Part shown: positions 9,488-18,162 of the stretch, one piece after another
Layout of the letters: the number at the start of each line of letters is the position of its first letter
Position numbering within the stretch: position 1 is the stretch's first letter
Assembly: GCF_003043945.1 (NCBI RefSeq)
Contig: NZ_PYXG01000001.1
Span: 1,842,501-1,906,500 of the forward strand
Direction: 5' to 3'
Source: Prevotella sp. oral taxon 376
GTDB taxonomy: Bacteria; Bacteroidota; Bacteroidia; Bacteroidales; Bacteroidaceae
Length of the DNA: 64,000 nucleotides
Position numbers and translations under genes: made by a program
The notes under the pieces: generated by a model
Database searches by the model: none
The model's input: only the letters and a program-made list of their open reading frames with translations
What the model was told of the DNA's origin: nothing

Positions 9488-10825
9488 TTGGATATATCAA
9501 CCTTGACAGAGTCCTTCTCGGATGTTTACTTGCAAGCGCCTACATTAGGTGTGGTGATAGCAGCTGTTCTGGCTGCTATACTGCTTTTTGTATCAGGATT
9601 TGCGAGCGGATCGGAAATTGCGTTTTTCAGCCTTTCCCCTACAGATTTGGCCGACCTGAACCCTGAGAAAAACCAAGGAGACAAGCGCATTCAGATGCTT
9701 CGGGACGATAGTGAGCGCACTTTGGCAACCATTCTGATTCTCAACAACTTTGTGAATGTTACCATTATCATGCTCTGTAATTACATCTTCGGGCAGCTGG
9801 TCCACTTTGGCGAAAAGGCCTATTGGCTGGAATTCTTGTGCCTCACGGTGCTCCTGACATTTCTCTTGCTTCTCTTCGGAGAGATCATGCCGAAGGTCTA
9901 CAGCCGTCAGAACCCCTTGAAATTCTGTCGGATGAGCGTGAATGGCGTCATGATGTTCCGCAAGGTTTTCTGGCCTTTGGAGACCGTTCTCATACGGAGT
10001 GGGATGCTGGCGGAAAAGGTTATGCAGAAGGAGAACCATGTCTTGAGTGTCGACGATCTGGAGCAAGCCCTTGAATTGACCGATAAGGAGGACATCAAGG
10101 ACGAACAGAGCATGCTCAAGGGAATCATCCGTTTCGGCGACGAGACCGCCAAGGAAGTGATGACGAGCCGTCAGGACATCGTGGATATAGATATTCGGAG
10201 TTCGTTTGCCGAGGTCTTGAAGTGCATCGTTGACAACAACTATAGCCGTATTCCAGTATATCAGGACAGCGAGGACAATATTCGCGGCATCCTTTACATC
10301 AAGGATCTGCTCCCTCATCTGTCAAAGGCTTCCAACTTCAGGTGGCAAAGTCTGATTCGTCCTCCTTACTTCGTGCCCGAAACAAAGAAGATAGACGACC
10401 TGCTCAGAGAGTTCCAGGAGAACAAGGTTCATATCGCCATCGTGGTCGACGAGTTTGGAGGAACGAGCGGTCTGGTAACCCTTGAGGATATTCTCGAGGA
10501 GATAGTGGGCGAGATTAACGATGAGTATGACGAGGAAGAAAAGACCTATTCCAAGCTCAATTATAATACTTATATCTTTGAGGGGAAGACTCTTCTGAGT
10601 GATTTCTGTAAGATTCTGAATGTAAGCGATGAAGAATTCTCGGAAGTAGAGGGAGATGCCGACACCCTGGCAGGCCTGCTCCTTGAGCTCAAGGGCGATT
10701 TCCCGACCCTTCAGGAGCGTATAGACTATAAGAACTACACCTTTGAAGTCATGGAGATAGAGGAGCGCCGGATTAGCAAGGTGAAGATCGTCGTGCACAA
10801 TCCGGCCTATCATACACCTGCCTAA
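9488..10825 (+). CDS. gldE: Gliding motility-associated protein GldE (CNNM/CorC-like)
   Basis: A 445-aa membrane protein with an N-terminal CNNM (DUF21) transmembrane domain (residues about 20-170), a CBS pair (about 205-335, with NNYSRIPVY and GGTSGLVTLEDILEEIVG) and a C-terminal CorC/HlyC domain. This layout is the GldE/hemolysin-C family, which Bacteroidetes keep whether or not they glide; a cation-transport role is inferred. The start is TTG at 9488; no in-frame ATG lies between the ssb stop and this codon. A PPTase gene overlaps its stop by one base, the usual neighbour of gldE in this phylum. Confidence 0.88.
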   Translation: MDISTLTESFSDVYLQAPTLGVVIAAVLAAILLFVSGFASGSEIAFFSLSPTDLADLNPEKNQGDKRIQMLRDDSERTLATILILNNFVNVTIIMLCNYIFGQLVHFGEKAYWLEFLCLTVLLTFLLLLFGEIMPKVYSRQNPLKFCRMSVNGVMMFRKVFWPLETVLIRSGMLAEKVMQKENHVLSVDDLEQALELTDKEDIKDEQSMLKGIIRFGDETAKEVMTSRQDIVDIDIRSSFAEVLKCIVDNNYSRIPVYQDSEDNIRGILYIKDLLPHLSKASNFRWQSLIRPPYFVPETKKIDDLLREFQENKVHIAIVVDEFGGTSGLVTLEDILEEIVGEINDEYDEEEKTYSKLNYNTYIFEGKTLLSDFCKILNVSDEEFSEVEGDADTLAGLLLELKGDFPTLQERIDYKNYTFEVMEIEERRISKVKIVVHNPAYHTPA

Positions 10826-11439
10826 TGCCACTCATCAGTATTGAGAATCTTGAGGAAGATGTGCGGCTCGGCCTTTGGAAGATGGAGGAAACGCCAGAGG
10901 AGATGCTGCTGCGGGACGCCTCGCTGAAGGCTGTCTGCGACACGGCGTCTTCCTGCCATTCAGAAGTCAGGAAGACGGAGCGCCTTTGCATCCACGAGCT
11001 TCTTTATCAGATGACGGGGCTGAAGGGCACGGTGATAGACCATGATCCCTCTTCCAAGCCCTTGCTGAGGGGTTTTAATCTCAGCATCAGCCATACACGG
11101 GGTTATGCGGCACTCATTCTTTCGCCGCGCAGAAATGTCGCCGTCGACATCGAGTATATGAGCGAAAGGGTAAACCGGATTGCGGGGAAGTTCATCCGCG
11201 ACGACGAGATTGCTCCCGACACGGTGTCCCGCCTGGTAAACTGGAGCGCCAAGGAAACCATCTACAAGCTCTTCTCGGACGAAGACTTGCGGTATTTTGA
11301 AATGAGGATTCTGCCTTTTCTCCCTGAAAATCACGGCACCCTGCTGGTGGAAGACCTGAAGATAGCGAAACAGGAGAGGGTCTTCTATCGGATAAACGAG
11401 GAGTATGTCTTGAGTTACTCTTACCAGCCTTTGGAATAG
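10825..11439 (+). CDS. 4'-phosphopantetheinyl transferase superfamily protein
   Basis: An Sfp/AcpS-type enzyme that would transfer phosphopantetheine from CoA to a carrier protein. The length is 204 aa. The two magnesium/CoA signatures are present: VAVDIEY (Asp108, Glu110) and NWSAKETIYKL (Lys143, Glu144). An earlier NLSISHTRGYAAL segment matches the family's CoA-binding strand. The ATG overlaps the gldE stop codon (TAATG), so translation is probably coupled. The carrier protein it serves is not in this window. Confidence 0.88.
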   Translation: MPLISIENLEEDVRLGLWKMEETPEEMLLRDASLKAVCDTASSCHSEVRKTERLCIHELLYQMTGLKGTVIDHDPSSKPLLRGFNLSISHTRGYAALILSPRRNVAVDIEYMSERVNRIAGKFIRDDEIAPDTVSRLVNWSAKETIYKLFSDEDLRYFEMRILPFLPENHGTLLVEDLKIAKQERVFYRINEEYVLSYSYQPLE

Positions 11440-11500
11440 GATATCGTGATGAAGTTTTCTGATGATGGGCTCCCGCAGCGTGATCGGTATCCTCTTCGTC

Positions 11501-11566
11501 GACAAAATCGCCGAAATCGTGGGACGAAATCGCCGATTTTGTCCTTCAATATCGCCGAGATTGTCC
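11501..11566. repeat. 22-bp-pitch palindrome array, family A copy 2
   Basis: Three 22-bp units at 11501-11522, 11523-11544 and 11545-11566, with cores such as ACGAAATCGCCGATTTTGT. It lies between two co-directional genes (PPTase and the phytase-like gene). Confidence 0.82.
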
Positions 11567-11603
11567 CTCGTTAGGCCGTCTATTACAAAGTAAGTAAAAA
11601 CCA

Positions 11604-12632
11604 ATGAGAATGAAACGAGTCGTTTACCATACATTCTGCCTCTTTCTTTTGGCAGCCCCCCTGCAAGCCCGGAGAGACTCTGTGGTCGTCGTTCACGCCC
11701 ATGAGCAGAAGGTTTTTCAAAGGCAGGTGCCAGCTGGCAACTATAGCGGAATCACTCATTTGGAAGGAAACGAATATGCCGTGGTCAACGATAAGTCGGC
11801 AACTGACGGCTTCAATGTCTTTGCGATAGACATAGATTCCATTACCGGCGAGATCCTGAATGTGCAAGACAGGGGATTCAGGAGTGCTGAGGCCGCCAAC
11901 AGGGATGGTGAGGGGATCGCCTATCTGCCGTCGACAAAGACGATTCTGATCAGCGGCGAAGCCGACGGGAAGATTCTTGAATATGGGCTGGATGGGCACC
12001 GGACAATTCGTGAGGCTGCCGTTCCTGAAATCTTCAGCAAGATGAGGAGCAATTTAGGCTTTGAGGCCTTGACCTATTCGGCAGCTACCCGTCTGGTTTG
12101 GACTTGCAACGAGTCTACGCTCCAAGGCGACGGAGAGGCGTCATCCCCGACAAACGGAGTCGCCAATGTGGTCAGGCTCCAGTGTTTCGACGAGGCTTTG
12201 CGGCCTCTTCGGCAGTATGCCTACCGGATGGACGCCCCTATGGCTTCGGCTTCGGCGGAACTTTACGCCATGGGGGTGCCGGAATTGGTGGCACTGGAGG
12301 ATGGTTCTTTGCTGGTTTTGGAACGGGAATTCTATGTTCCCTCGTCAAAACTGGGAGCCTTCGTGAACTGCAGGCTTTATCAGGCATGGCCTTCTGTTGA
12401 GATTGATAAGGAGAAACCCATCGGCGAGGAAACGGTTTTCGCGGACAAGAATCTTGTCTATGAGTGGAAGACAAGCCTGGGCCTTTTCAGTCATGAGATT
12501 GCGAATTATGAGGGAATGTGCCTGGGGCCGCTCTTGCGGGATGGCTCCCGAGCCCTGATTCTGGTGTCGGACTCGCAGAATCAATACGGCGGAGTGCTGA
12601 AAGACTGGTTTAAGACGATTGTGCTCAGGTGA
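11604..12632 (+). CDS. Secreted esterase-like/phytase-like beta-propeller protein
   Basis: A 342-aa exported protein (signal peptide through about residue 22, ending APLQA) that matches the pattern of the esterase-like activity of phytase family (PF13449). It opens with GNYSGITHLEGNEYAVVNDK and has the repeated DGEGIAYLPSTKTILISGE and NLGFEALTYS blades, closing with NYEGMCLGPLLRDGSRALILVSD. Substrate is unknown. A second in-frame ATG at 11610 is an equally good start. Its last 8 bases overlap the last 8 of the convergent PP2C-like gene. Confidence 0.8.
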   Translation: MRMKRVVYHTFCLFLLAAPLQARRDSVVVVHAHEQKVFQRQVPAGNYSGITHLEGNEYAVVNDKSATDGFNVFAIDIDSITGEILNVQDRGFRSAEAANRDGEGIAYLPSTKTILISGEADGKILEYGLDGHRTIREAAVPEIFSKMRSNLGFEALTYSAATRLVWTCNESTLQGDGEASSPTNGVANVVRLQCFDEALRPLRQYAYRMDAPMASASAELYAMGVPELVALEDGSLLVLEREFYVPSSKLGAFVNCRLYQAWPSVEIDKEKPIGEETVFADKNLVYEWKTSLGLFSHEIANYEGMCLGPLLRDGSRALILVSDSQNQYGGVLKDWFKTIVLR

Positions 12633-13428
12633 GAAATCTGACATAGGCGCGGTCATCAAAAGAGACATTGCCTTTCATAAGCCCCTTTGTTGCCTTGAAG
12701 GAATTGATGCACAACGGGTCATTCTTTAGCTGTTCATGTAATAGTTTTTCGCTTTCGTCCAGTGTGCTCGCGAGTAGGGGATAGCCGTCGCTGGCCAGTA
12801 CGACTTCCCTTCCTGCCCGGAGTATTTTTACCTTGTCTGTGGGAATCTCGAAACCGTCTATGACAGCATAGCTTATGTTCTGTTCGTTACAAGAGGCCTT
12901 CAAGGCGGGAAGTATATATTCTCTTCCTTTGTCAATAACCTGAAAATCAATCAGTTTTCTTTTCTTTCTCAAGTCCTTGTTGATGTATTCCGAGCGCTTG
13001 CTTGCCAGGATTTCTTCTGCCGGTTTCCTGTTCGTGTAGAGCTTTCCGTCAATTAGGCATTGGCAGTCTCCTATCATCCAGATTTCCTTTCGGTAGCGGC
13101 TATAGATGATGGCGCTTGCCGTCAGCCTTTCTGTAGGATATTTTTCAAGCCTTTTCAAATCAACTTTTTTCTCCCTATAGATATTCAGAATAGATTCAGA
13201 AGCCTTTTTGCAAAAATCTTTACAGCTGATTTTGGCATCTGTTTTTTGGATGAGGTCGGCCACTAAGAGCATGGCATAACGCCCGTTATGCATATCCGGA
13301 AGAATCTGGACGGGGCTTTTGCTGGTGCTCCCGTCTATCACCGCAATGAAGTCGTTGCTGCTTGCGATTCCGTCTTCGCATGTCTCCTGACTGTGCTTTC
13401 CTATGATCAGCTGTTCTATGATTTGCAT
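12625..13428 (-). CDS. PP2C-like (PPM family) phosphatase-fold protein
   Basis: A 267-aa cytoplasmic protein resembling the PP2C/PPM fold: an N-terminal FIAVIDGSTSK (the metal-binding Asp-Gly), a central IWMIGDCQCLIDG, REVVLASDGYP near the C-terminus and a terminal FDDRAYVRFLT with the metal-site Asp. The match is distant, so phosphatase activity is inferred. It is the last gene of a minus-strand series and directly follows the ygiQ remnant. Confidence 0.6.
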   Translation of the reverse strand: MQIIEQLIIGKHSQETCEDGIASSNDFIAVIDGSTSKSPVQILPDMHNGRYAMLLVADLIQKTDAKISCKDFCKKASESILNIYREKKVDLKRLEKYPTERLTASAIIYSRYRKEIWMIGDCQCLIDGKLYTNRKPAEEILASKRSEYINKDLRKKRKLIDFQVIDKGREYILPALKASCNEQNISYAVIDGFEIPTDKVKILRAGREVVLASDGYPLLASTLDESEKLLHEQLKNDPLCINSFKATKGLMKGNVSFDDRAYVRFLT

Positions 13429-13434
13429 GATGGA

Positions 13435-13855
13435 AGTTTGGGTTATAGCTCTTGGTTCTCTTTTTCTCCGACTCCTTCCTCACTGGATGGGGCGCCGGCG
13501 TGCTCCCGACGGTCTTGGAATCGTATCTTGCCCTGCTTCTGTCTTCTTCTCTCGAAGGCATCCCTCGCGGCTGTACAGGACATTGCCTTCCTCAGAGAAG
13601 CCTCCGGCGATTTCGTTTTCTTTGCTTGGAGAGACGGTTTGGGGAACATTCCGGGATGTCCTTGATGTCTTTTCCTGCCTACGGTTTCTTGCGAAGTTGG
13701 AGTATGGGGTTCTCGCCCATGCCGTAGACGACGAGGTCTGCGCCCGAATCACGCAAGATGCATTTCGGGATTACATCAAGTCGGTCTTACTCTCTGAGCC
13801 CACATTCTTTCCTGGTTCTCGGAAGAAAATCAGTCAGTTTGTATTCTCTCAAGTT
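13435..13855 (-). pseudogene. ygiQ: ygiQ (radical SAM, UPF0313) remnant
   Basis: Reading the minus strand, segments of the YgiQ family appear in order but in different frames. From about 13852: LREYKLTDFLPRTRKECGLRE, split by a stop where the family has Trp (LRGWDELDVI), then DRLDVI. It jumps directly to PKCILRDSGADLVVYGMGE, which belongs about 150 residues later in intact homologs, so a large internal deletion is implied. After a stop the frame shifts to RNVPQTVSPSKENEIAGGF and EEGNVLYSREGCLREKK. The radical SAM cysteine cluster and the C-terminal half are absent. The call rests on recognising family motifs, not on a search. Confidence 0.7.
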
Positions 13856-13864
13856 CCCATATCC

Positions 13865-14203
13865 TTAGTCTTCAGTTCCTTTTTCCGGTATTTTGCCGCT
13901 CTGTTTCTGCTTCCAGTCAATGTAGAGCAATACCAGTTGGTGAAGTCCGAAGGCCTTCATATTGCTGTTGTAGATTATATCGAGGCACAGGTCGAGGAGC
14001 TCTTTGTCTTTTCCGGCTTCTGATTCGAGCATGGAGCGGACATTGAATTTCAGCTTGTCGAGTACGGTCTCGTCGATAAAACCATTGCTATCCACGAGAT
14101 TTTTCAGCAGAGCATACTTGTGGAGGGTACTGAGGTGCTGTTCTGATACCTCTATACTTCTGGTGCCTGATTGGTTTGCTTGAATTTTATACATAGTCCT
14201 CAA
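13865..14203 (-). CDS. Small hypothetical protein (112 aa)
   Basis: A soluble, mostly helical protein (EQHLSTLHKYALLKNLVD, LDLCLDIIYNSNMKAFGL) with a basic C-terminus (DWKQKQSGKIPEKGTED). No known domain recognised. The ATG at 14203 lies 7 bases after the stop of the large amidase-like gene, so it belongs to that operon. A second in-frame ATG at 14194 is a possible start. The ygiQ remnant begins about 10 bases after its stop. Confidence 0.6.
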   Translation of the reverse strand: MRTMYKIQANQSGTRSIEVSEQHLSTLHKYALLKNLVDSNGFIDETVLDKLKFNVRSMLESEAGKDKELLDLCLDIIYNSNMKAFGLHQLVLLYIDWKQKQSGKIPEKGTED

Positions 14204-14210
14204 TTTTATG

Positions 14211-17123
14211 TTATTTCATTAGAAAGTTCATGATTCCTTGCATGATCAGTTCCCTTTGGCTCTTAGACTTGATACATTCAAAGGGAAATCCCATCACGAA
14301 AGTCCGGCTTTTGTCGCCCTCACAGGCAACTGCCGCGGAATTGCCATCAGCATATTGCATGGCACAATAGGATGTCCCGACCGGGTTTAAGATTTCCGGA
14401 TGAGCGGCCGAGTAATGGTATTTATTGAATTCCCGATAGATGTCGAAGCTTGTACCCAGGCCTTTTACGGAAGGCTCTGTCGTCAGACTGTCGCTGGCTG
14501 TATATTTCACATTCAAGACGCTACCGAGAAATCCCTGCTCGCCTGCGGTCTGCATGTCGGATCCTATATAGGAACCGCTTACGAGCAGGTTGCCGCCGGC
14601 AGCCGTATAAGCGCGCAGTGCGCTCTGTATTTGCGTGGGAAAGGTCTTGTAGCTCACGAGTGCCGTGGGGGAATATTTCTCCAATCCTAATATCAAGTCA
14701 ACACATGGATATTGCCGCATGCTGACTTTTCCGCTTTCTACAGCTTTGCTGGAGCAGCTCGCAATGTTGTATTTCTTTCCGCTGGCGATGGCCTCTGTGT
14801 GCGAAACTACATAGTTGAAGTCGTTCCCGGCAATAAAGTGTCCGGCCAGTTCGTTGCCTCCGTAGCCCAATCCTCCCGGCCCTTCAATCCCCATCTTGCT
14901 TTTCTTGAAGTCGGTCTGGCGGCCGTTCCATCCGGCTGTCAGTCCGTATGAAACCCCGAGGTCGCGGTCTAAATCAAATCCCTGAAGGGTGTCGTTGTCT
15001 ATGACCGACGGGGCGGAGAGCCGGTGGAATCCGTTTACGACCAGTATGGTCTGTGTAGCCCCGGGATGATATACTGCCGACAGGACTTCCGTCGGGAAGC
15101 TCTCGCCCCCGGAGTTGACCGCAGTAACCTTGAAGTTATATTGCCGGTCAGGAGCCAACTGTAGCTCGCATGCGGTAGACGCGGTGTTGATTCCATTATT
15201 GAAACCTTCTTCTCCACTCGCCGTATAGATATTATAGGAGGTCGGGCGGGCGGTTTCTTCCTGTGGGTCTTCTTGCGGATCCCAGCTCAGTCTGACCTTA
15301 TTGGGCGCGCCCTTGACGAACTCGATGGAGAAGTTAGTAGGCCGCAGGGGCTCCACGACATAGCTGACCCCGTGCTGTAAGGCCTCAAACTTGAGAAGGG
15401 ACTTATATATAGACCTTGCCATCGTGAACTTGAAATTAGGATCCTGAGCCTTGATCATGTCGGGAAAATTCTGGTGTGAGAGCATCTCCAATATGGCAGA
15501 AGGCACCTCCGGGTTCCTTGTCTCAGAGTAATTTCTATCCCATAGATATCTTTTGGGCCATTTCCCAAACTTATATCCTATGTCTTCCGTGAGGTTTTCC
15601 AGCAATGTCTGTGCCAATGTCTTCGATGCCTGTCGGGAAATTCCGGCGTTTAATTTACCGTCGTTAAAGTCTGTCGTGCAAATAGAAAGCGATCCCACGA
15701 GGTCCTTGCCGTTAGGAGCGAATCCCGCATCACTATGTAGCGCCAGGGATAAATCCAAGGGAACGCCCAGCCCTTCAGCAGCGGGAACATACACGCTGCC
15801 GCCCGCGAGCCAGTTGGTCATGTATGGCCGCGCGTTGATGTCATCACCATAATCGTTCATTCCGCCCTTGCTCCCATAGACGGAATAGGGCGCTCCCGAC
15901 CATTGGGCGAAGTATCTTGCGCCCTCCAGAGCCCGTGGAACTCTACTGATGTTTCCTCCGCGTTGTATATTTCCCATGCCTCCGCCAAAGCGAACGGCGT
16001 CAGCGGTTACCACGCCTTTTCCCGAAGAGTGGTTGGTAAGGATGACGCGATTGAGGTCGTTAATGCCTTTGGCAAATTCAAAAGTTCCCAGATAGACCCA
16101 AGTCCCGCTGCCCATTTGCTGGTTGACCCTAAAGTGCGTCTCCAGTCCTTTGTGGTATACGATGTATTCTGCGTCGTCTACACTCTTAGGAAGGGTCTGG
16201 TAACTTACATAGACTGCGTATCTGCCTTCTTCCGGGAAGTTGGGTTTATAGGATATAAAGCTTGTCTTCGCGGGCTTCTTGGTGGCCTTGATTTGTCGGG
16301 CGGAACCGGCATTAAAGGGATTTTCATTATCCAGATAAGCACCATAATGAAAGCGGAAGCCTTTGCCTTTGGTGGTTTTCCAAGAACCGGAATATGTATA
16401 TTCCTGATAGGAAGAGCCAGCCGGGGTGCCATCGTTGTCTACTATGATTTCGTTAGTTTGCCAGTCTCTTTCCCGGGGGGTGTAGACAACAGCTCCGGCA
16501 TTTTCCAGCATCGGAATGAGGTAGGGCACTACGATGGTCTGGGTGAACAGATCTTCCGTCGTGCCGAAAAGAGTAGGGCGTTGCCATTTCCAGATGCCTT
16601 TGTCTGGGTCGTAGTAACAGCCGTGAGACGCATAGACTGTCATGTGGCGGTTTTGAAGTCCTTGGGTAACTTGGTGAGGTTTGTCCATATTCTCTACCCA
16701 AGGCTTGCCTTTGTATTCAATTTTCCCCCAGACTTGTCGGACGGCATCGTAAATTGGTGATTGCCTGACAATGAGTTGGTCGATGGTCATCCCGTTCGTA
16801 ACCACCTTGATGCGATAGTCTCTATAGGGAGGAGGAAGTTCCTTTCGGATTTTCTTGTATATTTTCTTTACGAGTTTTTCGTCAAAATTCTGATTGGCAA
16901 AGTGCTCGTTGGTATGAATCGTTATGATTTGGGACCTGTTGTCAATGTTATATTTGATCATGCGAGCCTGTCGCGACGGGGCATAATCCTTAAAATGATA
17001 GTTCAGAAAATAGTGGTTCAGCTTTCTTTCTGTCTTCTCGTCCAATGTGTTAGTTTGCGAGAAAGTCGCAAGAGAGCTGAATAATAGCAGGTTTATTATC
17101 GTAAAAACAATCTTTTCGCGCAT
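14211..17123 (-). CDS. Large secreted amidase/golvesin-domain protein (often named xanthan lyase)
   Basis: A 970-aa exported protein (signal peptide through about residue 22, ATFSQ). The central part resembles an N-acetylmuramoyl-L-alanine amidase fold, with YASHGCYYDP near residue 170 and LALHSDAGF near 460. A golvesin C-terminal-like domain (about 290-385, EEGRYAVYVSYQTLP and GVVTADAVRFGG) is inserted in it. A fibronectin type III domain follows (about 595-690), then a C-terminal amidotransferase-like domain from about 694 (ILVVNGFHRLS). Homologs are commonly labelled xanthan lyase, but the architecture fits a peptidoglycan or envelope role better. Part of an operon with an acyltransferase. 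Confidence 0.7.
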   Translation of the reverse strand: MREKIVFTIINLLLFSSLATFSQTNTLDEKTERKLNHYFLNYHFKDYAPSRQARMIKYNIDNRSQIITIHTNEHFANQNFDEKLVKKIYKKIRKELPPPYRDYRIKVVTNGMTIDQLIVRQSPIYDAVRQVWGKIEYKGKPWVENMDKPHQVTQGLQNRHMTVYASHGCYYDPDKGIWKWQRPTLFGTTEDLFTQTIVVPYLIPMLENAGAVVYTPRERDWQTNEIIVDNDGTPAGSSYQEYTYSGSWKTTKGKGFRFHYGAYLDNENPFNAGSARQIKATKKPAKTSFISYKPNFPEEGRYAVYVSYQTLPKSVDDAEYIVYHKGLETHFRVNQQMGSGTWVYLGTFEFAKGINDLNRVILTNHSSGKGVVTADAVRFGGGMGNIQRGGNISRVPRALEGARYFAQWSGAPYSVYGSKGGMNDYGDDINARPYMTNWLAGGSVYVPAAEGLGVPLDLSLALHSDAGFAPNGKDLVGSLSICTTDFNDGKLNAGISRQASKTLAQTLLENLTEDIGYKFGKWPKRYLWDRNYSETRNPEVPSAILEMLSHQNFPDMIKAQDPNFKFTMARSIYKSLLKFEALQHGVSYVVEPLRPTNFSIEFVKGAPNKVRLSWDPQEDPQEETARPTSYNIYTASGEEGFNNGINTASTACELQLAPDRQYNFKVTAVNSGGESFPTEVLSAVYHPGATQTILVVNGFHRLSAPSVIDNDTLQGFDLDRDLGVSYGLTAGWNGRQTDFKKSKMGIEGPGGLGYGGNELAGHFIAGNDFNYVVSHTEAIASGKKYNIASCSSKAVESGKVSMRQYPCVDLILGLEKYSPTALVSYKTFPTQIQSALRAYTAAGGNLLVSGSYIGSDMQTAGEQGFLGSVLNVKYTASDSLTTEPSVKGLGTSFDIYREFNKYHYSAAHPEILNPVGTSYCAMQYADGNSAAVACEGDKSRTFVMGFPFECIKSKSQRELIMQGIMNFLMK

Positions 17124-17125
17124 TC

Positions 17126-17683
17126 TTATTTAGTGTCTCCTATGATAAAGTTCTTGGGAATCTTTCCCCTGAAGTCTTTGTAATAAAGCTTTATCTCTTT
17201 CATTTCCTTATCGAAATCTCCTGTAGGAATAAGGCTTCGGGTACACTGGATGCATTTTTTCTCATAGTCGACCCCGTAGAGGAGTATGGGAATCTTTGCT
17301 TTCAGGGCGATGTAATAGAAGCCTTTCTTCCAGTCGGCATTTGGCGACCGGGTCCCTTCTGGCGTGATGCACAGTCGGAAGGCGTCGCTCTTAATGGCCT
17401 CGTTGGCAAGATTGTCGGTCATGCTCGTGTGTTTGTCCCGCCATACGGGGATGCCTCCCATGGACTTGAATAGGGCTCCTAATGGCCAGAAAAACCATTC
17501 TCGTTTCATCAGGAAGTTGATTCTGATACCTTCAGAGCGGGTATATAACTGCCCGATGAGAAAGTCCCAGTTACTGGTGTGGGGAGCAAGACTGATTATA
17601 AATTTATTGGGAAGGGGTACTGTTACTTCCTTGCGCCATCCCATTTGGGTATATAGTATCCAGCTGCAGAGCTTTCTTAGCAT
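17126..17683 (-). CDS. 1-acyl-sn-glycerol-3-phosphate acyltransferase-like protein
   Basis: An acyltransferase of the PlsC/LPLAT superfamily, likely acting on membrane lipids. The catalytic H-x4-D motif is APHTSNWDFL and the glycerophosphate-binding motif is TPEGTRSPN. The length from the chosen start (17683, MLRKLCSWILYTQMGW) is 185 aa. In-frame ATGs at 17716 and 17704 would overlap the upstream gene's end and are less likely, though possible. It is 2 bp from the amidase-like gene. Confidence 0.8.
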   Translation of the reverse strand: MLRKLCSWILYTQMGWRKEVTVPLPNKFIISLAPHTSNWDFLIGQLYTRSEGIRINFLMKREWFFWPLGALFKSMGGIPVWRDKHTSMTDNLANEAIKSDAFRLCITPEGTRSPNADWKKGFYYIALKAKIPILLYGVDYEKKCIQCTRSLIPTGDFDKEMKEIKLYYKDFRGKIPKNFIIGDTK

Positions 17684-17690
17684 ATCAAAA

Positions 17691-17963
17691 TTATTGCATT
17701 GCATTGATTTGATCAATCACTTCGCTGACATCCTTGTTGAAGTTCTTGATGAGATCCTGAAAGTAAAGTTTCTTTTTCATTCCCGGTTCAGGATGGGATA
17801 CGCGGCAGATGTAATTTGTATGGATGTTGAGAATCGAGGCAAGCAAGGCTTTTACATTTTCCTGATCGGGCTTTCCGGAATAGAGGGAAGCCGCCACGCA
17901 TTCTGCAAACAAATCACTGCAGATGTAGTTGATGGTCCGTTTTAAATCTCTTTTATTATTCAT
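17691..17963 (-). CDS. Small conserved hypothetical protein (90 aa)
   Basis: The start at 17963 (MNNKRDLKRTINYICSDL) sits 24 bases after a minus-strand -7 element, which excludes the longer upstream frame extension. The protein is soluble and helical with no motif I can name (FAECVAASLYSG, FNKDVSEVIDQINAM). It heads the operon with the acyltransferase and the amidase-like protein, so a role in envelope metabolism is possible but unproven. Confidence 0.65.
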   Translation of the reverse strand: MNNKRDLKRTINYICSDLFAECVAASLYSGKPDQENVKALLASILNIHTNYICRVSHPEPGMKKKLYFQDLIKNFNKDVSEVIDQINAMQ

Positions 17964-17987
17964 GATATGTGAAATAGTAATTTTTTC

Positions 17988-18016
17988 CAAAGTTAGGAAA
18001 AAATTGGGAAAAACAA
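17988..18016 (-). promoter_or_regulatory. Promoter of the 90-aa protein/acyltransferase operon
   Basis: On the minus strand TTG (18014-18016) and TAACTTTG (17988-17995) are separated by 18 bp. Confidence 0.55.
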
Positions 18017-18162
18017 TACTTACATCGAAAAAAATGTTTGAAAACTTTGTTTTCTCTTGCAATTCTTTCCCCATATCACGGAAAATGAGTATCTTTGCGA
18101 AGATTTTATAAGGCTTAGTGGTAGAAGGTAAGTTATATATAACAAAATAAATTAAGGTAAAA

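Noticed and set aside
12601-12640. Frameshift at the overlap of the phytase-like and PP2C-like genes
   Set aside because: Both reading frames are complete and simply converge with an 8-base overlap.
13403-14023. Plus-strand frame over the ygiQ remnant
   Set aside because: The minus strand shows family motifs in order; the plus translation does not.
15903-16760. 285-codon plus-strand frame inside the amidase/golvesin gene
   Set aside because: Antisense to a long conserved gene, no promoter or family motif.
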